Part shown: positions 32,661 through 37,579 of the stretch, one piece after another
Position numbering within the stretch: position 1 is the stretch's first letter
Layout of the letters: every line of letters starts with the position of its first letter
From: an uncultured Bacteroidota bacterium
Lineage (GTDB): Bacteria > Bacteroidota > Bacteroidia > Chitinophagales > LD1
Assembly: GCA_903919075.1 (NCBI GenBank)
Contig: CAIXGR010000039.1
Coordinates: forward strand, 1 to 37,579
Length of the DNA stretch: 37,579 nt
Reading direction: 5' to 3'
Notes under the pieces: model-generated
Database searches by the model: none
What the model was told of the DNA's origin: nothing
The model's input: the letters and a program-made list of their open reading frames with translations, nothing else
Made by a program: the position numbers and the translations under genes

Positions 32661-33818
32661 ATGAACTTCCCCTCCTCAATAAATTCTAAACTTCCCGCTG
32701 TAGGCACTACTATTTTCACAACCATGTCTACATTGGCGAAGGAGCATAACGCCATTAACCTGTCACAGGGGTTTCCTGATTTTAGTCCACACCCGGCACT
32801 GATTGAAGAAATGGAAAAAGCCATGCGCAATAACAGCTTCAATCAATACCTGCCCATGCCTGGCTATTTGCCTTTGCGCGAAAAAATTGCAGAGAAAACC
32901 GAAGCGCTGTACGCTGCTAAGGTTGATCCAGAAACAGAAATAACCGTTACAGCAGGAGGAACACAGGCAATCTTCACCGCCATACTTTCGGTGATACGTG
33001 AAAACGATGAGGTTATTCTTTTTGCGCCTGCATATGATAGTTATGCTCCATCAATTGAGCTTACAGGCGGCAAGGCCATTTATTACGACCTTGAAGCACC
33101 CGATTATAAAGTAAACTGGCAAAGCGTTAAAAAGCTCATCAACCAGCGCACTAAAATGATTATCATCAACACGCCCCACAACCCCACCGGTACTGTGTTA
33201 AGCACTACCGATATGGAGCAACTGGAAAAGCTGGTGAAGGGAACCGACATTATTATTTTGAGCGATGAGGTATATGAGCATATTCTTTTTGATGGGCTGC
33301 AACATTTAAGTATCCTGCGTTATCCAAAATTGGCGGAGCGCAGTTTTGTTATTAGCTCTTTCGGAAAAACATATCACACCACCGGTTGGAAGTTAGGCTA
33401 TTGCATTGCACCCAAAAACCTGATGGCCGAGTTTAGAAAGGTGCATCAATTTAATGTTTTCAGCGTTAACTCTATTGCGCAAGTGGCCTACAGCAAAATA
33501 CTTGACCGCAAAGAACTTTACTTAGAACTGAATGATTTTTACCAGCAGAAACGAAATTATTTTCAGCGTGCTATTCAATCATCACGTTTCAAACTTTTAA
33601 AATGCGAGGGCACTTATTTTCAATTGGTGTCATATAACCGCATCAGTAGCGAGCGCGATACCGAGTTTGTTCGCCGTATGACAAAAGATATGGGCGTAGC
33701 AGGTATTCCTGTTTCTGTTTTCTACCGGCATAATATTGATAACAGTGTAATTCGTTTATGCTTTGCCAAAGAAGAAGAAACGTTGAAACGCGCCGCCGAG
33801 TTGATTTGCAAAATTTGA
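32661..33818 (+). CDS. PLP-dependent aminotransferase (YbdL / glutamine transaminase K type)
   Basis: A 385-residue class I aminotransferase. The PLP Lys236 is in SSFGKTYHTTGW, with Asn174 (NTPHNPTG), Asp202 and Tyr205 (SDEVYEH). The N-terminal NLSQGFPDFSPHPAL is typical of the methionine aminotransferase YbdL and of kynurenine/glutamine transaminases of the KAT I type. Next on the same strand is a YafV-like omega-amidase gene, as in methionine-salvage gene pairs. The transaminase makes 2-oxo-4-methylthiobutyrate into methionine using glutamine, and the amidase removes the 2-oxoglutaramate formed. This role is inferred from family and order; other substrates, including kynurenine, are possible. 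Confidence 0.9.
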   Translation: MNFPSSINSKLPAVGTTIFTTMSTLAKEHNAINLSQGFPDFSPHPALIEEMEKAMRNNSFNQYLPMPGYLPLREKIAEKTEALYAAKVDPETEITVTAGGTQAIFTAILSVIRENDEVILFAPAYDSYAPSIELTGGKAIYYDLEAPDYKVNWQSVKKLINQRTKMIIINTPHNPTGTVLSTTDMEQLEKLVKGTDIIILSDEVYEHILFDGLQHLSILRYPKLAERSFVISSFGKTYHTTGWKLGYCIAPKNLMAEFRKVHQFNVFSVNSIAQVAYSKILDRKELYLELNDFYQQKRNYFQRAIQSSRFKLLKCEGTYFQLVSYNRISSERDTEFVRRMTKDMGVAGIPVSVFYRHNIDNSVIRLCFAKEEETLKRAAELICKI

Positions 33819-33825
33819 TTTTTTG

Positions 33826-33881
33826 TCCTCCGCTGGCGGAGGAGTGGGTAAGCCTGAGGGGAGCAGGAGCTGGAGGGCTCC
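33826..33881. repeat. GC-rich palindromic intergenic element
   Basis: Two adjacent hairpins. TCCTCCGC (33826-33833) and GCGGAGGA (33836-33843) form a perfect 8-bp stem with a 2-nt loop, then GGAGC (33866-33870) pairs with GCTCC (33877-33881). It lies 8 nt after the aminotransferase stop. It could act as a terminator or be a repeat remnant related to the elements at 3187 and 29064. Confidence 0.5.
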
Positions 33882-33935
33882 TATAAACAACCAAGGCTAA
33901 TACTATTCTAATTATCTTTACACAGAATCTTAGCT

Positions 33936-34745
33936 ATGTCAGATAATCTCACCATAACACTCATTCAATCTTCACTACATTGGGAAAACCCCGAGGCCAA
34001 CCTCAATATGTTTTCCGAAAAAATTACTGCCATAAAAGGCAAGACTGATTTAATTATTTTACCCGAAATGTTTAGCACCGGTTTTAGCTTAAATGCCGAA
34101 GCTCATGCCGAAGAATCAAAAAGCAGTTCGTCGATAGAGTGGATGAAAAACACTGCCATGCAAAAAGACTGCGCCATTGTAGGAAGTCTCATGCTAGAAG
34201 AAAGTGGTGAATATTACAACCGGTTGATATGGATGAACAGCAATGGCAAGTTTCAACAATACGATAAACGCCATTTGTTTTCGTTTTCAAAAGAAGAACA
34301 AATTTACACTGCCGGCACAGAGCGCTTGATGGTTGAATTAAACGGCTGGAAAATTTGCCCATTAGTTTGTTATGATTTGCGTTTCCCCGTATGGAGCAGA
34401 AACAGCAATGACAACACCTACGACCTGCTGATATACGTTGCCAATTGGCCTGAGCGAAGAAATTATGCATGGAAACAATTGCTGGTAGCGCGCGCTATCG
34501 AAAACCAATCCTATGTAATCGGAGTAAATCGCATTGGCAACGATGGCAACGACCTTTATTATTCTGGCGATTCAATGGCAATAGATGCCCTCGGTAATAT
34601 ATTGTATCATCGCCGCGATGAAGAAGATGTTTTTACCATTGAATTAAAAAAGGAAGACTTAAACACAGTTCGAAAAACATTTCAGTTTTTAAAAGATGCC
34701 GACTCGTTTGTTATAGACTCCAAATCAAAAATTAAGGGACATTAA
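33936..34745 (+). CDS. Omega-amidase of the nitrilase superfamily (YafV-like)
   Basis: A 269-residue carbon-nitrogen hydrolase. The Glu-Lys-Cys triad is complete: Glu44 in ILPEMFSTGF, Lys111 in YDKRHLF, and Cys145 in PLVCYDLRFPVW. The YDKRHLFSF and NWPERR segments are typical of the YafV/Nit2-type omega-amidase group, which hydrolyses 2-oxoglutaramate to 2-oxoglutarate and ammonia. It follows a glutamine/methionine-type aminotransferase gene by 117 bp on the same strand, and this pair is known from methionine salvage. A short conserved gene begins 5 nt after its stop. Confidence 0.9.
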   Translation: MSDNLTITLIQSSLHWENPEANLNMFSEKITAIKGKTDLIILPEMFSTGFSLNAEAHAEESKSSSSIEWMKNTAMQKDCAIVGSLMLEESGEYYNRLIWMNSNGKFQQYDKRHLFSFSKEEQIYTAGTERLMVELNGWKICPLVCYDLRFPVWSRNSNDNTYDLLIYVANWPERRNYAWKQLLVARAIENQSYVIGVNRIGNDGNDLYYSGDSMAIDALGNILYHRRDEEDVFTIELKKEDLNTVRKTFQFLKDADSFVIDSKSKIKGH

Positions 34746-34750
34746 AATAT

Positions 34751-35116
34751 ATGCCGCTACTAAATAATGAAGAAAAGAATGAAGAAGAAAAAAGCTTCGC
34801 ATTCCGCTGGTACCAGGTGCGCAACCTGGTAAAAGAACAATTCGGCCAGCGGCCCGATATTAATGCCATGCTGTTTATTATAGGCATTAACGAAGTAGGC
34901 ATAGTAAAAGAAAAATGGGAGAAAGAAGAAAAGCAGGATTTAATGCACGTAGCCGTTTGCAAACTCTTCGCTTCCGAAGGTTATTATAAACTTACCGGTG
35001 TTGATGACGACGGCTGGCCACATTACGAAGCCGTGCAAGGCATCCCTAAACTTGTTTTAAAAGAACAAGATGAATTGCTGAAGAGGAAGATTGTGGAATA
35101 TTTTGAAGCGTTATGA
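34751..35116 (+). CDS. Conserved hypothetical protein, 121 residues
   Basis: A small, strongly charged soluble protein, with no signal peptide or membrane segment. It starts with an acidic stretch (NEEKNEEEK), followed by a helical part with RWYQVRNLVKEQFGQRPDIN and GINEVGIVKEKWEKEEKQDL, and ends in a coiled-coil-like Lys/Glu helix. It looks like a single-domain protein known in Bacteroidota, but I cannot name the family. It starts 5 nt after the omega-amidase and is probably in that operon. The last 6 bp overlap the convergent STM3941-like gene. Confidence 0.7.
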   Translation: MPLLNNEEKNEEEKSFAFRWYQVRNLVKEQFGQRPDINAMLFIIGINEVGIVKEKWEKEEKQDLMHVAVCKLFASEGYYKLTGVDDDGWPHYEAVQGIPKLVLKEQDELLKRKIVEYFEAL

Positions 35117-35650
35117 CCTGTACAAATTAAACTTTTCGCTTAAAATAGTTAGTAGCTCATCAAACGAAATCTTTAACCCATTAGAGGTTATATATAAAGG
35201 GCTGTCGGACATTTTGTAATTCAATTGCAATAATTTTCTCTTAAAACCGTTTTCTTGCCTGCTAATAAATTCTTGAGGATTTTTTAACCATATCGATACA
35301 AGGCGCTTCCTATTTATCTTTGTTACCGAAATTTTTTCGACATCAGACCAAAGTATTTGCCCGACCGAAAACCCGCTGGAATTATCGAATATCCCGTTTG
35401 TGTCAATGATCAATCCGGGACTTTTGTCAAATAATTTTCGAAAAATAAACATTGCCGTTAATCCAAAAAACAATATGGAAACATAACCGACAATCGAAAT
35501 CATAGTCGGGTCAAAAACGGGATTGTTGATTGTTTTCGGAGCAACGACAAACTGCAGGCCAATTGCAACAAATGCTAATGCGCCTAAAAAAAGGAAGATA
35601 AGTTTTACCCTGCTGATAGGAATTTCTATTCGCTGTTGCGCTATTACCAT
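35111..35650 (-). CDS. STM3941-like membrane protein
   Basis: A 179-residue protein with two hydrophobic helices near the N-terminus (about 14-34 and 48-68) and a C-terminal soluble domain. The soluble part carries a PGLIIDTNGIFDNSSGFSVG and LWSDVEKI pattern like the STM3941 family (bacterial, function unknown). The start at 35650 (MVIAQQRIEIPI) leaves a 16-nt gap after the upstream gene; an earlier in-frame ATG at 35701 would overlap it by 35 bp. The protein likely sits in the inner membrane with its C-terminal domain in the cytoplasm. Function unknown. Confidence 0.7.
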   Translation of the reverse strand: MVIAQQRIEIPISRVKLIFLFLGALAFVAIGLQFVVAPKTINNPVFDPTMISIVGYVSILFFGLTAMFIFRKLFDKSPGLIIDTNGIFDNSSGFSVGQILWSDVEKISVTKINRKRLVSIWLKNPQEFISRQENGFKRKLLQLNYKMSDSPLYITSNGLKISFDELLTILSEKFNLYRS

Positions 35651-35666
35651 CGTAAGTTTCGTGATA

Positions 35667-36050
35667 TTATTTCTTCTTCTCATAATACGGCACCTCATCA
35701 TGTGAAACCGTTTCCGCCTGCTTCCAGTATTTTAAAGTTACCACATGCCCATCAGGCGTATGCAATAATCTTCCAAAAATTGCATTGGTGGCATTAAAAG
35801 AAACATCGGTAACACCCACAGAAAAAGTTTCAGGCGGCGTTGGTGGAGATGGTGCATCGGCTGCCACAACAGTGCCCGCAACCGGTGCCGGTGCTTTGGG
35901 TAGTGGGCTTTTTACAACAACTACCGTATAGTGGTTAAACTCCAATAGCTTCTTCAAAAACTCAACCCGCTCGGGCTTGCAGTTTTTTTCTACAATGGCA
36001 CATTTCACGCCATCTAAATCTTCGAAAGTATGGTTTTGGTTAATCGCCAT
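35667..36050 (-). CDS. Hypothetical protein next to nuoN, 127 residues
   Basis: A small soluble protein that starts 15 nt after nuoN and is almost certainly co-transcribed. The N-terminal 50 residues (DLDGVKCAIVEKNCKPERVE, with two Cys) are followed by an Ala/Pro-rich linker (about 48-73, SPLPKAPAPVAG and APSPPTPPE). A second conserved part then reads GVTDVSFNATNAIFGRLLHT. The two halves around a flexible linker suggest two small domains. I recognise no family; its position at the end of the nuo genes suggests a possible link to complex I (inference only). Confidence 0.7.
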   Translation of the reverse strand: MAINQNHTFEDLDGVKCAIVEKNCKPERVEFLKKLLEFNHYTVVVVKSPLPKAPAPVAGTVVAADAPSPPTPPETFSVGVTDVSFNATNAIFGRLLHTPDGHVVTLKYWKQAETVSHDEVPYYEKKK

Positions 36051-36065
36051 AATTAATTTTCCGTT

Positions 36066-37484
36066 CTAAAATTTATCGCTTAAACTAAATATCGCTTCAA
36101 AAAACCCTTTAATAAACCCGAGCGATAAAATGCCCACAACACAAACAACAAAGGCTATCATTTCGTTTATCGAAAAATTTATTTTCTCTATCGGCTCATC
36201 CGTTTTCTCAATAAACATAGCCCGAACAATCCGCAAATAATAATATAGCGAGATGATAAGGTTCAACGAAGCAATAATAATGAGCGTCCAGTTGCTTTGC
36301 TTCGCCCCCGCAGTAAGCAAAAACAATTTCCCGAAAAACCCCGCTGTTGGAGGAATACCCGCAAGCGAAAAAAGCGCAATCGCCATCACCAAAGCAAGAG
36401 CAGGATTAGAGGCATATAACCCTTTAAAGTCCTGAATATTTTCTTTACCGGTAAAAGCAGATATAACCGAAATAACGCCAAACGCGGCAAGATTCGAGAA
36501 CACATAAATCATAATAAAATAAACCACCGAAGTAACACCAAGCGCTGAAATGCCTGAAACACCTATCAACAAATAGCCAACCTGCGCAATAGATGAAAAC
36601 GCCATGAAGCGTTTTAAATTAGTTTGCCTTAATGCAAACAGGTTGCCGGTAATTATAGTAATCACCGCAGTAAGCGCAAGCATTTTATACCACATATCGC
36701 CCATGCTTCCAAACACTCTGTAAAGCGTTGTGATAAAAACAAATGCCATTGAGCCCTTTGAAACAACTGAAAGAAAAGCCGTAATAGCCACCGGTGAGCC
36801 CTCATAAACATCTGCGGTCCACAAATGAAACGGAACTACTGATAGTTTAAACGCAAAGCCCGTAAAAATCAAAATGAAGGCGAATAATTGCAGGGTGCTT
36901 CCGACCATTGTCTCAGAAATTATCTTAAAATCAAGCGAACCGGTAGTGCCGTATATCATAGAAATGCCGAAAAGCAATATACCCGATGAGAACGCCGATG
37001 ACAAAATCATTTTCAACGCCGCTTCCGATGAAATTCTTTTCTCCAAATCAAAATTGCAAAGTGCCGCCACTGGAATAGTAGATAGCTCAAGCCCCAAATA
37101 AAACATAAGCAAATTGCTGCTACTAATCATAAAAAACATGCCCAACAATGATGATAACATCAGGATATAAAACTCGGAAACATGTTTATGATTCTTCGCC
37201 CAACTGTATGATGTAAGCGAAATAATTAGAGTGGCAAACAGTAGTATGTTTTTTTCAAATGCTATTAATGGTGTAGTTCGAAACATGCCACTAAATATTT
37301 CCGACGAGCCATTTCCTACAAACCCTAAAACAAAACTTAACAGCAATAAAATGTTTGTGGATTGAACTACAAAAGCAGTCCCTGCCCGGCCCTCAATTTT
37401 TATAATAAGAAGAAAGAAAACGACAAGCGTTATCATCGCCTCAAACTTCATGGCCATAAGAAATGAAAGGAAATTAATTTCCAT
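36066..37484 (-). CDS. nuoN: NADH-quinone oxidoreductase subunit N
   Basis: A 472-residue membrane subunit of respiratory complex I, with about 13-14 hydrophobic segments and antiporter-like proton-conducting features. Conserved residues: Glu in YLGLELSTIP (TM5), Lys in GFAFKLSVVPFHLWTADVYE (TM7), Lys in VVSKGSMAF (TM8), and a Lys-Arg in LKRFMAFSSIAQVGYLL. Residues KLSVVPFHLWTADVY are nearly invariant in NuoN. nuoN is normally last in the nuo operon. The 95 bp upstream show no nuoM coding end I can recognise. An exact TAGATTTG box at 37579-37572 could give nuoN its own promoter. Two small genes follow on the same strand. Confidence 0.96.
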   Translation of the reverse strand: MEINFLSFLMAMKFEAMITLVVFFLLIIKIEGRAGTAFVVQSTNILLLLSFVLGFVGNGSSEIFSGMFRTTPLIAFEKNILLFATLIISLTSYSWAKNHKHVSEFYILMLSSLLGMFFMISSSNLLMFYLGLELSTIPVAALCNFDLEKRISSEAALKMILSSAFSSGILLFGISMIYGTTGSLDFKIISETMVGSTLQLFAFILIFTGFAFKLSVVPFHLWTADVYEGSPVAITAFLSVVSKGSMAFVFITTLYRVFGSMGDMWYKMLALTAVITIITGNLFALRQTNLKRFMAFSSIAQVGYLLIGVSGISALGVTSVVYFIMIYVFSNLAAFGVISVISAFTGKENIQDFKGLYASNPALALVMAIALFSLAGIPPTAGFFGKLFLLTAGAKQSNWTLIIIASLNLIISLYYYLRIVRAMFIEKTDEPIEKINFSINEMIAFVVCVVGILSLGFIKGFFEAIFSLSDKF

Positions 37485-37571
37485 TTTTCTGTTTTGCTCT
37501 TAATTTTAATCCGTTGAGCAAATCGGCAATACGCTAATGTAAAATAATTTACGTGTGCGAAAAACAAAAAA

Positions 37572-37579
37572 CAAATCTA
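37572..37579 (-). promoter_or_regulatory. Candidate nuoN promoter box at the window edge
   Basis: TAGATTTG on the minus strand is an exact TAnnTTTG match about 88 nt before the nuoN ATG. The -33 part would lie outside the window, and the region is AT-rich, so this could be chance. Confidence 0.25.

Noticed and set aside
37485-37579. Open frame at the window edge as a possible end of nuoM
   Set aside because: The visible 23 residues do not resemble a NuoM C-terminus, and an exact promoter box lies at the edge; too short to call.
1-37579. CRISPR arrays, insertion sequences, phage or toxin-antitoxin systems
   Set aside because: No regularly spaced repeats, transposase, integrase or recognisable toxin/antitoxin products were found.

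Overview
This window is a dense piece of a Bacteroidota chromosome of roughly 40% GC. It looks like an uncultured Sphingobacteriia/Chitinophagia-type or Bacteroidia-type lineage. The lineage call rests on an IPExxxVDY-family gene directly upstream of pyruvate kinase, a RecQ of about 730 residues, Bacteroidota-type secreted beta-barrel proteins, a sigma-54 with an acidic linker, TAnnTTTG-type -7 boxes before several genes, and the near absence of purine-rich ribosome binding sites. I see no phage, insertion sequence, CRISPR array, rRNA or tRNA. Most of the window is housekeeping DNA with several small conserved but uncharacterised genes.

Layout. 1-888 (minus): acpP and the 5' part of fabF (fatty acid synthesis), separated by a likely terminator. 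1244-4611 (plus): IPExxxVDY protein, pyk, an M42 aminopeptidase and a pterin carbinolamine dehydratase. 4612-8150: a secreted beta-barrel protein (minus), ligA (plus) and a HisB-N-like HAD phosphatase (minus). 8307-9349 (plus): a two-gene YeeE/YedE sulfur-transport pair. 9327-12251 (minus): flippase-like membrane protein, scpA and metF. 12308-16786: a beta-barrel protein (plus), then a beta-lactamase-fold serine hydrolase, a lipoprotein and an APC permease (minus). 16863-20356 (plus): MFS exporter, rnhB, beta-barrel protein and DoxX. A perfect 19-bp bidirectional terminator follows, then asnS (minus), rpoN and a small membrane protein (plus).

23929-29042 is the most metabolically distinctive part. 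A 3-hydroxyanthranilate 3,4-dioxygenase gene (plus) diverges from a minus-strand run: a short-chain dehydrogenase lacking the usual catalytic Tyr and Lys, an ALDH8A1/AMSDH-type aldehyde dehydrogenase, a RidA-family protein (probable 2-aminomuconate deaminase), a membrane-anchored GH25 lysozyme and a DUF2279 protein. Dioxygenase, dehydrogenase and deaminase are steps of 3-hydroxyanthranilate degradation through 2-aminomuconate (kynurenine pathway). The decarboxylase needed between the first two (ACMSD) is not in the window.

29102-37484: recQ (minus), a GDP-mannose pyrophosphorylase (plus), a methionine/glutamine-type aminotransferase with a YafV-like omega-amidase (plus), a hypothetical gene (plus), and on the minus strand nuoN followed by two small uncharacterised genes. 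Intergenic DNA is scarce. It holds several palindromic or AT-rich repeat remnants, and the hexamer ACCGGT is strongly over-represented across the whole window.
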